Assembly (NCBI GenBank): GCA_947474705.1
Contig: CANJJS010000004.1
Span: 1 to 64,000, forward strand
Reading direction: 5' to 3'
Source of the DNA: Acetobacteraceae bacterium
Lineage (GTDB): Bacteria; Pseudomonadota; Alphaproteobacteria; Acetobacterales; Acetobacteraceae
Length of the DNA stretch: 64,000 nt
How positions within the stretch are numbered: position 1 is the first letter of the stretch; each line of letters opens with the position of its first letter. The notes under the pieces are model-generated. The model was not told the DNA's origin. It did not search any database and saw nothing but the letters and a program-made list of their open reading frames with translations. The position numbers and the translations under genes were made by a program. Below are positions 26,821 to 36,021 of this stretch, one piece after another.

Positions 26821-27774
26821 ATGTCAGAGACCCCCGCCTTTCTGGACTCCGGCCGCCCGCCGGTGCCCGACCTCGTGGTGCCGCGCGGCGTCACCCCGTT
26901 TTTCCTTCCCGGCCGTCCCGTCCGCGGCCGCCTGGTCCGGCTGGGCGCGCTGGCCGATGTGCTGCTGACACGGCACGGCGCCCACCCCGTGATCATGGCA
27001 CTCACCGGCGAGGCCTTGGCTTTGGCCGCGGCGCTTTCCTCCGCGCTGAAATTCCAGGGCTCGTTCAGTCTCCAGGCCAAAGGCGACGGACCGGTCAAAC
27101 TCTTGCTCGCGGATTGCACCGACACCGGTGAATTACGCGGGTATGCACAGGTGAACAAAGAGCGTCTGGACGCGATGGTGGCGATCGACCCGGCACCCAG
27201 TACAGGCGCCCTTCTGGGCAAGGGCTTCCTCGCCTTCACGGTCGATCCCGGCGGCGGCGCCGAGCGGTATCAAGGCATTGTCCAGTTGTTTGGCGCGGCG
27301 TTGTCGGACATGGCGTTGCACTACTTCGAAACCAGCGAGCAGTTGCGGTGCATGGTTCGCCTCGCCTGCCGCAAAACGGACGACGGGTGGCGCGCGTCGG
27401 CCTTCGTGCTGGAGAAAATCGCGGGTTCCGGCGGCATCGATCCGGCGCTGAACGACGCCGCGCAAGACGAGGAATGGCGCACGGCGACCATCCTGGCCTC
27501 GACCCTGACCGACGCCGAATTGCTCGACGACACGCTGGAGCCGGAACGCCTGTTGTACCGCCTGTTTCACGCGGAAGGCGTGACCGTCGATCGTTCGCGC
27601 GCCTTGTCATTCGGCTGCCGCTGTTCCCGCTCCCGCCTGGCCGGGATCCTGGAGGGTTTTTCCAGCGACGATCTGGACCATATGGCGATTGACGGAGACA
27701 TCGTCATGACCTGCGAGTTCTGCAATTACGATTTCCGGTTTCCCCGCGGCGGGGTGACAGGATCCGCGGCATGA
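26821..27774 (+). CDS. hslO: Hsp33 redox-regulated chaperone
   Basis: A 317-residue holdase chaperone switched on by oxidative unfolding. The zinc-binding redox centre has two pairs: CRC at Cys266/Cys268 (FGCRCSRSRL) and CEFC at Cys298/Cys301 (MTCEFCNYDF). The core domain has QGIVQL and YFETSEQL. Alphaproteobacterial members share the longer N-terminus seen here. The ATG lies 71 bases from the divergent VOC gene. It overlaps the following lipoprotein gene by 4 bases (ATGA). Confidence 0.95.
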   Translation: MSETPAFLDSGRPPVPDLVVPRGVTPFFLPGRPVRGRLVRLGALADVLLTRHGAHPVIMALTGEALALAAALSSALKFQGSFSLQAKGDGPVKLLLADCTDTGELRGYAQVNKERLDAMVAIDPAPSTGALLGKGFLAFTVDPGGGAERYQGIVQLFGAALSDMALHYFETSEQLRCMVRLACRKTDDGWRASAFVLEKIAGSGGIDPALNDAAQDEEWRTATILASTLTDAELLDDTLEPERLLYRLFHAEGVTVDRSRALSFGCRCSRSRLAGILEGFSSDDLDHMAIDGDIVMTCEFCNYDFRFPRGGVTGSAA

Positions 27775-28346
27775 CCCCGGCCTTTTCGCGCCGCGCGATA
27801 TTAACGCTCCCGCTTCTGATATCGGCCTGCGGCGGCGACGAACCCGCCGCGCCGCCACGCCGCGATTTTCCGCGGCTGAGCTTTTCTTATCTGCCTCCGA
27901 TCCCCCTGAATATTCAGCGGCTCGAAGTGGCGGAGGACTTTGTCCGGCCAACCGGGGACGGCGAACTCGCGGACGGGTTCGCGATGGAAGCCATCCTCGG
28001 CATGGCACGCGACCGGCTGAAGCCAATGGGGACCGGCGGCATGGGCCGGTTTCGCATCCTCGCCGCGAGCATCGCCTTACGCCGGGACACGCTGACCGGT
28101 GTTCTGGCGGTTCGGCTGGATGTACGAAACGACGACGACACCAACAACGGCGTCGCCGAAGCGCGCGTCACGTCCACGAAAACCGGTTCGATCGGCGATC
28201 GCCGGGGCGCTGCCTACGACATGCTGAAATCGTTGATGGACGATCTGAACGTGGAACTGGAATACCAAATCCGGAGCAAGCTCCGGACCTGGATCCACGA
28301 ACCGGCATCGCCTGGAGCGACGCCGGCACCCATGCCGCCGCGCTGA
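27771..28346 (+). CDS. Hypothetical lipoprotein
   Basis: A 191-residue protein with a lipoprotein signal: hydrophobic segment AILTLPLLISACGG with Cys20 as the likely lipidation site. The mature part begins Ala/Pro-rich, followed by an alpha/beta region without a family I can name (PLNIQRLEVAEDF, RFRILAASIALRRD, VLAVRLDVRNDDD). It is translationally coupled to hslO. The stop abuts the folE stop on the other strand with no spacing. It may act in the envelope, but no function is supported. Confidence 0.8.
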   Translation: MTPAFSRRAILTLPLLISACGGDEPAAPPRRDFPRLSFSYLPPIPLNIQRLEVAEDFVRPTGDGELADGFAMEAILGMARDRLKPMGTGGMGRFRILAASIALRRDTLTGVLAVRLDVRNDDDTNNGVAEARVTSTKTGSIGDRRGAAYDMLKSLMDDLNVELEYQIRSKLRTWIHEPASPGATPAPMPPR

Positions 28347-28982
28347 TTATTCCGTTCGGATCGCCGTTCCGCGGTTATTGATCATCGCCAGCAGTTCTCG
28401 CCGCGTCGCGTGGTCATCGCGGAACGCACCCAGCATCCGGCTGGTGACCATGGTGACACCGGGCTTGTGAACGCCTCGGGTCGTCATGCATTGATGCGCG
28501 GCTTCGATCACCACCGCGACACCGCGCGGACGCAGCACATCCTGAATGGTGTTGGCGATCTGCGCGGTCAATTTTTCCTGAATTTGCAGACGCCGCGCAT
28601 AGGCTTCCACCACCCGGGCGAGTTTGCTGATCCCCACGACACGGCGATGCGGCAGATACCCCACATGAACCCGGCCAATGATCGGCGCCATGTGATGCTC
28701 GCAGGTGCTTTCCAGCCGAATGTCGCGCAGAAGCACGATTTCGTCGTAGCCGTCGGTTTCCTCGAAGGTCCGTTCCAACATGGAAACGGGATCGGTGGCA
28801 TAACCGGAAAACCATTCCTCGTACCCGCGCGCGACCCTGGACGGCGTGTCCAACAGGCCCTCGCGGTCGGGATCGTCGCCAGCCCATCGCAACAGAGTGC
28901 GGATCGCGGCTTCCGCCTCCTGACGCGATGGCTTTGTCACAGGGGACGGCGTGTCGAACCCCGCGTCTGATTTATCGTTCAC
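28347..28982 (-). CDS. folE: GTP cyclohydrolase I
   Basis: A 211-residue enzyme opening GTP to dihydroneopterin triphosphate for folate and pterin synthesis. Zinc ligands are in [18 protein letters not shown] and [31 protein letters not shown] is the conserved N-terminal stretch. Start: GTG at 28982 preceded by AAGGAAAG is preferred; a longer GTG start at 29024 abuts apaG. It lies downstream of apaG on the same strand and the two are likely co-transcribed. It ends flush against the lipoprotein stop. Confidence 0.95.
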   Translation of the reverse strand: MNDKSDAGFDTPSPVTKPSRQEAEAAIRTLLRWAGDDPDREGLLDTPSRVARGYEEWFSGYATDPVSMLERTFEETDGYDEIVLLRDIRLESTCEHHMAPIIGRVHVGYLPHRRVVGISKLARVVEAYARRLQIQEKLTAQIANTIQDVLRPRGVAVVIEAAHQCMTTRGVHKPGVTMVTSRMLGAFRDDHATRRELLAMINNRGTAIRTE

Positions 28983-29024
28983 CGAGGCTCTTTCCTTTCC
29001 TGACTCATCGCGAGCGCCGCCCAC

Positions 29025-29483
29025 TCAGTGAACCCTACCGCTTTGATGCGGACTGTCCAAACTGAATGCCGGAATGGCGACGTCGAAGGCCTCGCCCGAT
29101 TCCGGAATCGTCATATGATAGGCGCCAACCATGAAACCCGACGGCGTATCCAATGGCGTGCCCGAAGTATATTCAAACGATTGCCCTGGGTTTAACACCG
29201 GCTGCTCGCCAACAACCCCAGCCCCGTGCACGTGTTGCGTCCGGCCGCGGGCATCGGTGATCCGCCACGTTCGCCGCAACAATCGCACCGTATCGGCCCC
29301 GTGATTTTCAATTCGTACCCGATAAGCCCAAACGAAACGATTGTCGTCCGGACTCGACTGATCCGCGAGAAAAAACGAGCGTACAGTGACCGTCACATCC
29401 CGGGTCGTATGGGCGTAGTCCTCACGCGCAGCGGCGTTGCCACCGGGCGGGTTCCGGCCACTGATGGGGCCGCTTTCAGGCAT
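29025..29483 (-). CDS. apaG: ApaG domain protein (Co2+/Mg2+ efflux-associated)
   Basis: A 152-residue single ApaG domain (about residues 25-150) with a short polar N-terminal extension. Typical blocks: VTVRSFFLADQSSPDDNRFVW, YRVRIENHGADTVRLLRRTWRITDA, VVGEQPVLNPGQSFEYTSGTPLDTPSGFMVGAY. The fold is a fibronectin-III-like beta sandwich. The family name comes from cobalt/magnesium phenotypes and an apaGH operon; biochemical function is unsettled. Start ATG 29483. Placed between the substrate-binding protein gene and folE on the minus strand. Confidence 0.92.
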   Translation of the reverse strand: MPESGPISGRNPPGGNAAAREDYAHTTRDVTVTVRSFFLADQSSPDDNRFVWAYRVRIENHGADTVRLLRRTWRITDARGRTQHVHGAGVVGEQPVLNPGQSFEYTSGTPLDTPSGFMVGAYHMTIPESGEAFDVAIPAFSLDSPHQSGRVH

Positions 29484-29555
29484 GGATTCATCCCCGTTGT
29501 CTTTGGTTCCAGGCGATCAAGGCGCATGCGATGCCGTTTGTCCAGGACCACGCCC

Positions 29556-30776
29556 TCAGGGCATTAGCGCGCAGCCTGCTTTCGGACGGCCACGCCAGAC
29601 CTCCACCGCCGGAATCGTCTTAACCGGTTCGTAATAATCCCAGGGTTCGCGCACCGCGTCCGGAGCCTTCACGCGATACAAACCCATATCGAGCATGACC
29701 CGGCCATTCAGGCGCATCCTTCCACTCTCCCCGAAAAAATAGAGGCTGTCCCGGCGCATCGCGTCATTCAGGGTTTCGGCGTTTGTGCTGTCGAGCGCAT
29801 CGACAAGCCGCAAAAACTGCAAGATCGCGGCATAGGTCGCGGCGTGCGGCTTATCCGGCATGCGTCCGGAAATCTCCAAAAATCGCCGGGAAAACAGCCT
29901 GGTTTTCTCGTTCCGGTTCCAATAGAATCCGGTGCCAACCCAAAGCTCGCGCGCCGCCAAAGGACCCACCTGGTGAATATCGCGGATCGTGGCCGCGAAG
30001 GCGCAAATCTCTTTTCCCGCATCCAACAGTCCCATCTCGCGGGCCTGACGTATTTGCGCGATCAACCCGGCACCGGTTGAACAAAGTCCAATGGCGGCAG
30101 CGGCGGAATCGCGCGCCGCCGCCAATGGCCGGGCAAAAACCATGCTGTCGGAGGGATGACGAATAAATCCCACCACCCGGCCGCCCGTGCTTTCAATCGC
30201 CGCCGTGGCATCGGCCTGAAACGCGATGCTCGCGGGATCGTCCGGCACGACCAGGAACCACGTTCCAACGCCTCGCGACGCCATGCCCAGCGCCATTGTC
30301 CGGGTAAGTCCGATCGTATCGTCCATCCAATGACTTGCCGTCGGCGCGCACCCCGTACCCGTCAGCGCCGAATTCAGGCTCGAAGTGTTCATCACGGTAC
30401 GTTTGGCGGTCCGCGCCACATCCTGTACCTGCATGGGCGCGACATTCCCCGGCAGATCGACAATCGCCGCGACATTCGCTTCGTCGAACCATTTGCGCGC
30501 GATCGCGACCGCCCGGTCTGGACGCCGATCGAATTCCGCGTCCACGAGCTCAACGGGATAACCGCGGCTGAGGTAACCGAAATCGTTTACCGCGAGCCGC
30601 GCCGCGACAAGGTGATCCTGTCCGGATGCCGCCAGTCCCACGGCCGACCCATCCCATAACACGCCAATTCGGACCGCGGGCAAGCCGGTTCGCGCCGCGG
30701 CGCGCCAGGCCCAGGGCGCGCTACCTAATAAAAGGGCGCGCCGGCCGGGAGATCTCGCGGATCGCGAACCCGTCAT
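29556..30776 (-). CDS. ABC transporter substrate-binding protein, branched-chain amino acid type (Peripla_BP_6)
   Basis: A 406-residue periplasmic-binding protein of the Leu/Ile/Val-type superfamily. The leader has paired arginines before a hydrophobic stretch (PGRRALLLGSAPW) and could be a Sec or Tat signal. The mature part shows the two-lobe pattern: VRIGVLWDGSA, AVNDFGYLSRGYPVELVDAEFDRRPDRAVAIARKW, and VVPDDPASIAFQADA. Ligand unknown; related proteins bind aromatic acids, amides or quinohemoprotein substrates. It starts 4 bases after the metZ stop, so it is probably transcribed with metZ. No transporter genes accompany it. Confidence 0.85.
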   Translation of the reverse strand: MTGSRSARSPGRRALLLGSAPWAWRAAARTGLPAVRIGVLWDGSAVGLAASGQDHLVAARLAVNDFGYLSRGYPVELVDAEFDRRPDRAVAIARKWFDEANVAAIVDLPGNVAPMQVQDVARTAKRTVMNTSSLNSALTGTGCAPTASHWMDDTIGLTRTMALGMASRGVGTWFLVVPDDPASIAFQADATAAIESTGGRVVGFIRHPSDSMVFARPLAAARDSAAAAIGLCSTGAGLIAQIRQAREMGLLDAGKEICAFAATIRDIHQVGPLAARELWVGTGFYWNRNEKTRLFSRRFLEISGRMPDKPHAATYAAILQFLRLVDALDSTNAETLNDAMRRDSLYFFGESGRMRLNGRVMLDMGLYRVKAPDAVREPWDYYEPVKTIPAVEVWRGRPKAGCALMP

Positions 30777-30780
30777 GCCT

Positions 30781-31974
30781 TCATCCGTTTAAAGCAGCGA
30801 GTCCCCGCCGGAGATCGTCCTTGATGTCCTCGGGATCTTCGAGCCCGATCGACAACCGGATGACCCCGTCGGAAATTCCCAGGATCGCCCGCTCGGCTTC
30901 CCCGATCTTGGAGTGCGTTGTTGTCGCCGGATGCGTCGCGAGCGATTTGGAATCGCCGAGATTGTTCGACACCTTGATCAACTCAAAGGCGTTCATGGTC
31001 CGGAACGCGCCCGCCTTGCCATCGGCGACCTCGAAGGTGACCACTGTTCCACCTGCCGTCATTTGCTTCATCGCGAGGTCGCGTTGCGGATGATCGGCCC
31101 GGGTCGGATACCAAACCCGGGTAATGCCTTTCTGCTCCGCCAGGAAATTCGCGATGGTTTCCGCCGCGCGGCAGCAGGCATCGACACGCAATGTCAGCGT
31201 TTCAAGACCTTTCAGCAAAATCCAGGCATTAAAGGCGGACATGGTCGGCCCGGTGTTGCGGATGAACGGCTGCAACACATCGTTGACCCATTTATTGCTG
31301 GCCAAAATCGCGCCACCCAACACGCGGCCCTGGCCATCGATGTGCTTGGTGCAGGAATACACCACGACATCCGCGCCCATCGTCATCGGCTGTTGCAACA
31401 AAGGAGTCGCGAACACGTTATCGACCACGACAATCGCGCCGGCGCCGTGCGCGAGATCGGACACGGCCCGCAAGTCGACGATATCGAGCATCGGATTGGA
31501 CGGTGTTTCCAACAACACCAAATTCACCGGCTGGCTTAACGCGCTTTTCCACTGCGCCAGGTCCGCGCCATCGACAAACACCGTCTCGATTCCGAATTTC
31601 GGAAGCAGCGTGGATACGATCCAATGGCAGGAACCAAATAAAGCACGGGACGCGACGACGCGATCTCCGGCTTTTAAATGCGCGAGAAGCGCGGCATTCA
31701 CCGCCGCCATGCCGGTCGCGGTCAGCCGGCAGGCTTCGGCGCCTTCAATCAGGCAAAGCCGCTCTTCCAGCATCGCCAAAGTGGGATTACCAAAACGCGA
31801 GTATTGATAATGCTCGACATTTCCAAGGAACGTCGCTTCCGCCTGTTCGGCGTCGTCGTAAACGTAACCTGACGTAAGAAACAGCGCTTCGGCCGTTTCG
31901 CCATGCGGGGTCCGGTGCACACCGCCCTGCACCAACCGTGTCGCCGGTCTCAATTTCAAAGGATCGATTGCCAT
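30781..31974 (-). CDS. metZ: O-succinylhomoserine (or O-acetylhomoserine) sulfhydrylase
   Basis: A 397-residue PLP enzyme of the Cys/Met metabolism family, making homocysteine directly from activated homoserine and sulfide. The TSGYVYDDAEQAEATFLG and YQYSRFGNPT segments are characteristic of MetZ, and the PLP lysine sits in YSCTKHIDGQG. The start at 31974 gives the family N-terminus AIDPLKLRPATRLVQGG; a longer TTG frame lies in the leader. A SAM-II riboswitch about 76 bases upstream is the evident control, shutting expression when S-adenosylmethionine is plentiful. Confidence 0.94.
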   Translation of the reverse strand: MAIDPLKLRPATRLVQGGVHRTPHGETAEALFLTSGYVYDDAEQAEATFLGNVEHYQYSRFGNPTLAMLEERLCLIEGAEACRLTATGMAAVNAALLAHLKAGDRVVASRALFGSCHWIVSTLLPKFGIETVFVDGADLAQWKSALSQPVNLVLLETPSNPMLDIVDLRAVSDLAHGAGAIVVVDNVFATPLLQQPMTMGADVVVYSCTKHIDGQGRVLGGAILASNKWVNDVLQPFIRNTGPTMSAFNAWILLKGLETLTLRVDACCRAAETIANFLAEQKGITRVWYPTRADHPQRDLAMKQMTAGGTVVTFEVADGKAGAFRTMNAFELIKVSNNLGDSKSLATHPATTTHSKIGEAERAILGISDGVIRLSIGLEDPEDIKDDLRRGLAALNG

Positions 31975-32050
31975 CGCACCTGGGCCTTTCCCTATAGGTT
32001 GGCCCGGCCGTAAGTCAGCTTCCCAGCCCGTTGGAACGGACAAGTCGCTG

Positions 32051-32107
32051 GCCTCTTTAGCGCGCTTATTTTACCTCGCCGCAATCCGGCCGGACAAATC
32101 ACGAGGA
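32051..32107 (-). promoter_or_regulatory. SAM-II riboswitch ahead of metZ
   Basis: Read on the minus strand, the segment has stem CCTCG (32106-32102) pairing with CGAGG (32078-32074), the conserved GTGATTTG next to the first arm, ATTGC in the loop, GGTAAAA after the second arm, and the closing GCTAAAG of the pseudoknot. Spacing and bases match the compact SAM-II (metA-motif) aptamer of alphaproteobacteria, which binds S-adenosylmethionine and represses met genes, mostly at translation. Confidence 0.86.
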
Positions 32108-32196
32108 CCGGATAACCGGCGGGCCGAACATTAGGATTCAGCCCGCTGCCCGTCAATCCCAACGGACGGCATCGAGATTCACCCCGCGGAAAACCG

Positions 32197-32679
32197 TCAG
32201 AACTCGGCCGGCCGTAACAAACGCGCGATCCGATCCAGAACCGCATTCGCGAGACCTGGCTCCGGGCCGGTGAAAAATCCGCGCGCGATATCGAGATACT
32301 CGTTGATCACGACTTTCGCGGGCACACCGTCCGCGCCGGAAAGCTCCGCGCCCGCCGCGCGCAACAAAGCCCGCAACACAGGATCGATCCGCGACAATGG
32401 CCAGTCCGGCGGAACAGATTCCGACAACATGGCGTCGATCGTATCCTGCTGCCGTGCCGCGCCTCGGACGACACGCGCGAATAATGGGACTTCCGCGTCA
32501 GGGATACGTCCATCCTCGTACCCATCGGTTCCGATCTTTTCGCCCAGACGATGACGGACGAATTGATCGATGACGGTCTCGAGGTTTTCCTGCGCCTGTT
32601 CAATCTGAAACAGCGCCTGAACAGCGGCGACGCGAGACGCGGTGCGTGTCCGTGGGCGCGCGGCGGCCGGCGTTTTCAC
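32197..32679 (-). CDS. nusB: Transcription antitermination factor NusB
   Basis: A 160-residue all-helical RNA-binding protein that with NusE/S10 binds boxA in rRNA leaders. ASRVAAVQALFQIEQ at the N-terminus and AKVVINEYLDIARGFF near the C-terminus are the family hallmarks. It uses GTG at 32679, overlapping the ribH stop by 4 bases. The ribH-nusB pairing is widespread. It is the last gene of the riboflavin operon; the SAM-II riboswitch of metZ begins about 90 bases further on. Confidence 0.94.
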   Translation of the reverse strand: MKTPAAARPRTRTASRVAAVQALFQIEQAQENLETVIDQFVRHRLGEKIGTDGYEDGRIPDAEVPLFARVVRGAARQQDTIDAMLSESVPPDWPLSRIDPVLRALLRAAGAELSGADGVPAKVVINEYLDIARGFFTGPEPGLANAVLDRIARLLRPAEF

Positions 32680-33158
32680 GCCGCGCCAAGGCGGCGAGCC
32701 GCGTTGATTTGCAACAACGCGGCGGCGGCTGCCTCCGCGCCCTTATTATGCCCATCCTGACCGGATCGCGCTTCCGCCTGGCCCAGATTGTCGCATGTCA
32801 GAAGACCGGTGCCGACGCAGAGTCCGAACTGAAGGGAGACATTCATCATCCCATCCATCGTCGATTTACAGATGAAATCGTAATGGTCCGTCTCGCCCCG
32901 GACGATGCATCCAAGCGCCACATACCCATCGAATTTTTGGGTGCCCTTCACCGCGAGCCGGACCGCCTGCGGCAACTCATATGCCCCCGCGATATCGAGG
33001 ACCTCGCAGGTCGCGCCGGCCTCCCCGAGAATGCGTTCCGCGCCCTTGGTCAGCCCATCGATCACACCCTTATAATAAGGGGCGCGAACGATCAGCAGAT
33101 GCGGCGAGGGTCCGGAAATCTTTGGCGCGGCGGGCAGCGGCGCGTCTTCGGTACTCAT
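32676..33158 (-). CDS. ribH: 6,7-dimethyl-8-ribityllumazine synthase
   Basis: A 160-residue lumazine synthase condensing ArPP with 3,4-dihydroxy-2-butanone 4-phosphate. Conserved pieces: IVRAPYYKGVIDGL, IAGAYELPQAV, GCIVRGETDHYDFI and GLLTCDNLGQAEAR, where the catalytic His lies in TDHYDFI. It overlaps ribB upstream and nusB downstream by 4 bases each, showing tight translational coupling. Confidence 0.96.
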   Translation of the reverse strand: MSTEDAPLPAAPKISGPSPHLLIVRAPYYKGVIDGLTKGAERILGEAGATCEVLDIAGAYELPQAVRLAVKGTQKFDGYVALGCIVRGETDHYDFICKSTMDGMMNVSLQFGLCVGTGLLTCDNLGQAEARSGQDGHNKGAEAAAAALLQINAARRLGAA

Positions 33159-34312
33159 AGTGCCTGGCCTCCGCCAACGAAATTCGGAATCGTACGTTGT
33201 TCCAGGATGTTCAAGCCGTATCCTTCGAGCCCAATCACGGTACGGTGGCGATTGGTCAGGAGGATCATGTTCCGTACACCCAGATCCAATAAAATCTGCG
33301 CGCCAATCCCGTAATCGCGCAATTCACGCTCCGGCCGAGGCTGCGAAGCCAACATGCGCACGCGCTCGGCCAAGGCGGTCTTACGATGCTCGCGAATCAT
33401 CACGATCACGCCTTTGCCGGCCTTGTCGATCATATGCATGGCGTTATGGATCGCGATCCAATGCGGCTGCCCGGTCATATCGTCCAGCAGATCGACCGCG
33501 TGCATTCGCACCATGATCGGCTCGCCAGTGGCGATATCGCCTTTTGTCAGCACCAGATGCTCCTGGTACTCGACGGTGTTGGCGTAAACGACCGCTTTCC
33601 ATTCGCCGCCCACCGCGTGGTTGAACGTGCTTTCCTCGACCTTACGCACCAAACGTTCCGTCAAACGCCGATGCGCGATCAGATCGGCGATCGTGCCGAG
33701 TTTCAGATTATGTTTCTGCGCGAAGGTGATCAGGTCGGGCAGCCGCGCCATCGTCCCATCGTCGTTCATGATCTCGCAGATCACGGCGGACGGGTTCAAA
33801 CCGGCTTTGCGGGAAATATCCACCGATGCCTCGGTATGCCCGGCGCGAACCAGGGTTCCGCCTTCGCGCGCGACCAAGGGAAACACATGGCCGGGCGTGG
33901 TGATATCTTCCCGTGTGCTGTCGGACTGGATCGCGACGGCGATCGTTTTCGCCCGGTCGGCGGCGGAAATCCCGGTGGTCACACCCTCCCGCGCCTCAAT
34001 CGAGACGGTGAAGGCGGTTTGATGCCGCGTGCCGTTCGATTGGCTCATCAACGGCAAGCCGAGCTTCTCGACGCGTTGCTGGGTCATCGCGAGGCAGATC
34101 AATCCACGCGCGAAGCGCGCCATGAAATTGATCGCGTCCGGCGTCGCGAACTGCGCGGGGATGATCAGGTCGCCCTCGTTCTCCCGGTCCTCGTCATCGA
34201 CGAGGATGAACATCCGGCCGTTGCGCGCTTCGTCGATCAACTCCTCCGCGCTTGAGAGGTAGGTCGAAAGCTCCGCGCGCACGACCGCTTCGCGTAAGGC
34301 CAGGTTCTCCAT
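33155..34312 (-). CDS. ribB: 3,4-dihydroxy-2-butanone-4-phosphate synthase with degenerate GTP cyclohydrolase II half (RibBX type)
   Basis: A 385-residue two-domain protein. The N-terminal half (about 20-215) is an intact Rib[25 protein letters not shown] carries the acidic substrate and Mg ligands, and [28 protein letters not shown] is conserved. The C-terminal half has the RibA fold ([32 protein letters not shown]), but the three zinc cysteines of GTP cyclohydrolase II and its QEGRGIG loop are replaced ([26 protein letters not shown]). It should therefore make only the butanone phosphate. GTG 34315 is an alternative start; the ATG overlaps the ribE stop by one base. Confidence 0.93.
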   Translation of the reverse strand: MENLALREAVVRAELSTYLSSAEELIDEARNGRMFILVDDEDRENEGDLIIPAQFATPDAINFMARFARGLICLAMTQQRVEKLGLPLMSQSNGTRHQTAFTVSIEAREGVTTGISAADRAKTIAVAIQSDSTREDITTPGHVFPLVAREGGTLVRAGHTEASVDISRKAGLNPSAVICEIMNDDGTMARLPDLITFAQKHNLKLGTIADLIAHRRLTERLVRKVEESTFNHAVGGEWKAVVYANTVEYQEHLVLTKGDIATGEPIMVRMHAVDLLDDMTGQPHWIAIHNAMHMIDKAGKGVIVMIREHRKTALAERVRMLASQPRPERELRDYGIGAQILLDLGVRNMILLTNRHRTVIGLEGYGLNILEQRTIPNFVGGGQAL

Positions 34313-34911
34313 CACTTCGTCTCCGCGAGCCGGGCGACGTACCGCGCCAGCATGTCAATCTCGATGTTAACCTTATCGCCGGGCTTCATGGCGCCAAACC
34401 CGGTGACTTCGGCGGTATGGGGTATCACGTTCACGCCGAACATATCGCCCTCCAACTCGTTCACCGTCAACGACACGCCGTTCACGGCGACGCTGCCTTT
34501 CTCCGCGATGAAGCGCGATAAGGCCCTGGGAACCTGAAACCGCCAACGGGTCGATCCGTTTTCCACTGTCGCCGACACGGCTTCTCCCACACCGTCGACA
34601 TGTCCCGACACGATGTGCCCGCCAAGTTCGTCGCCGATTTTCAACGATCTTTCCAGGTTCACACGGGTGCCAGGGACCCAGCTTCCCAGGATCGTACATG
34701 AAAGCGTCTCCGCCGACGCATCGACCGCGAAGCTATCTTCATGCAATTCCACCGCGGTCAGGCAGCAACCGGAACAGGCAATCGAGGCGCCCAACGCGAT
34801 GGACGCGGTGTCCGGCCAAGGCGTGGCGATGGTGAGACGCATATCCTTGCCGCCGCCAAGCGGCGCGATGGCGCGGACAGTGCCGACGGCGGTGACAATA
34901 CCTGTGAACAT
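34312..34911 (-). CDS. ribE: Riboflavin synthase alpha chain
   Basis: A 199-residue enzyme dismutating two lumazine molecules to riboflavin. It is an internal tandem of two beta barrels: MFTGIV at the N-terminus, SIACSGCCLTAVEL in barrel one and GHIVSGHVDGVGE leading to VAVNGVSLTVNEL in barrel two. Length is normal. The start codon immediately follows the ribD stop; the end touches ribB. Also named ribC in some species. Confidence 0.95.
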   Translation of the reverse strand: MFTGIVTAVGTVRAIAPLGGGKDMRLTIATPWPDTASIALGASIACSGCCLTAVELHEDSFAVDASAETLSCTILGSWVPGTRVNLERSLKIGDELGGHIVSGHVDGVGEAVSATVENGSTRWRFQVPRALSRFIAEKGSVAVNGVSLTVNELEGDMFGVNVIPHTAEVTGFGAMKPGDKVNIEIDMLARYVARLAETK

Positions 34912-36021
34912 TCAGGCGATCCTCATGAACTCGGTGAGCGTGTCAGAGCCCAGAGGGGTGACGCGTTGGCGAACGAAGCGGGGCATCATAGCAAGTTTTT
35001 CAATCCCGAAACCCTGGACCGCGGGCCAGCCGTCGCCGCCCATGATTCCCGGCGCGTGAAACCATGCGATCCGGTCCACGAAACCGGACCTTACGAACGA
35101 AGCCGCGACCTGACCCCCTCCCTCCACCAGCACCCGTGTCAGACCCGCGCGCGCCAAAACTCGCAAGGCGTCCGCCAGATCGATACCGGCGGGACCCGCC
35201 GCGACCTGAAACACGGTCGCGCCCAATCCGGCGAAGGCCTCCAGCCGGGCCGGGTCGCTGCCATCGCGAACGATCAACCATAAAGGCGCCTCCTTCGCGG
35301 TCCGGGCGAGCTTACTGGTCAACGGGGTACGCAAATGGCTATCGACGATCGCGCGAACAACCGGCCGCGACCGAAATCCAGGGATGCGGCAGGTCAGTTC
35401 CGGATCGTCGGCCATGACCGTGCCAATCCCCGCCAGCACGGCGTCGTGTTGTCCCCGCAGAACATGCGCCATCCGCCGCGCCTCGGGTCCGGTGATCCAT
35501 TGGCTCTCGCCCGAGCCGGTCGCGATCTTTCCGTCCAGCGTGGTCGCGAGTTTCAATGTGATCAGCGGGCGGTCCTGGGTTACACGCGAAAAGAACCCGC
35601 GGAGATCGGCGCGCGCCTCATCCTCCAGCAAACCATGCTCGACATCGATCCCCGCCTCGCGCAAGCGGGCCGCGCCACGGCTATCGACACGCTTGTCCGG
35701 ATCGAGCGTGGCGATCACAACACGCCGAACCCCCGCCCGGATCAACGCGTCGGCACATGGCGGTGTCCTCCCCCAATGACAACACGGCTCCAAAGTCACA
35801 TAGGCCGTCGCGCCCTGAGCCTGTGGACCAGCCATGGATAAAGCTGTGGGTTCCGCGTGGGGCGTTCCGCCAGAGCCTGTATAACCCCGCCCCACGACCC
35901 GGCCATCGCGCACCAGCACACATCCCACAGAGGGGTTAGGCCATGTTATCCCGAGCCCGCGCCGAGCCAACGCCAGGGCCGCGCGCATGTGAAACAGGTC
36001 GGTTTCCGCGGGGTTAGGCAT
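34912..36021 (-). CDS. ribD: Bifunctional diaminohydroxyphosphoribosylaminopyrimidine deaminase / 5-amino-6-(5-phosphoribosylamino)uracil reductase
   Basis: A 369-residue two-domain enzyme for steps 2 and 3 of riboflavin synthesis. The zinc deaminase domain (about 8-145) has HAEPTAL and PCCHWGRTPPC. The NADPH-dependent reductase domain (about 150-369) has RPLITLKLATTLDGKIA, GIGTVMADDPELTCR and LVEGGGQVAASFV. Start 36021 fits the family; a longer in-frame start at 36072, with AAGGA upstream, is possible. First gene of ribD-ribE-ribB-ribH-nusB. I see no FMN riboswitch in the leader. Divergent from the haloperoxidase-like gene. Confidence 0.94.
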   Translation of the reverse strand: MPNPAETDLFHMRAALALARRGLGITWPNPSVGCVLVRDGRVVGRGYTGSGGTPHAEPTALSMAGPQAQGATAYVTLEPCCHWGRTPPCADALIRAGVRRVVIATLDPDKRVDSRGAARLREAGIDVEHGLLEDEARADLRGFFSRVTQDRPLITLKLATTLDGKIATGSGESQWITGPEARRMAHVLRGQHDAVLAGIGTVMADDPELTCRIPGFRSRPVVRAIVDSHLRTPLTSKLARTAKEAPLWLIVRDGSDPARLEAFAGLGATVFQVAAGPAGIDLADALRVLARAGLTRVLVEGGGQVAASFVRSGFVDRIAWFHAPGIMGGDGWPAVQGFGIEKLAMMPRFVRQRVTPLGSDTLTEFMRIA

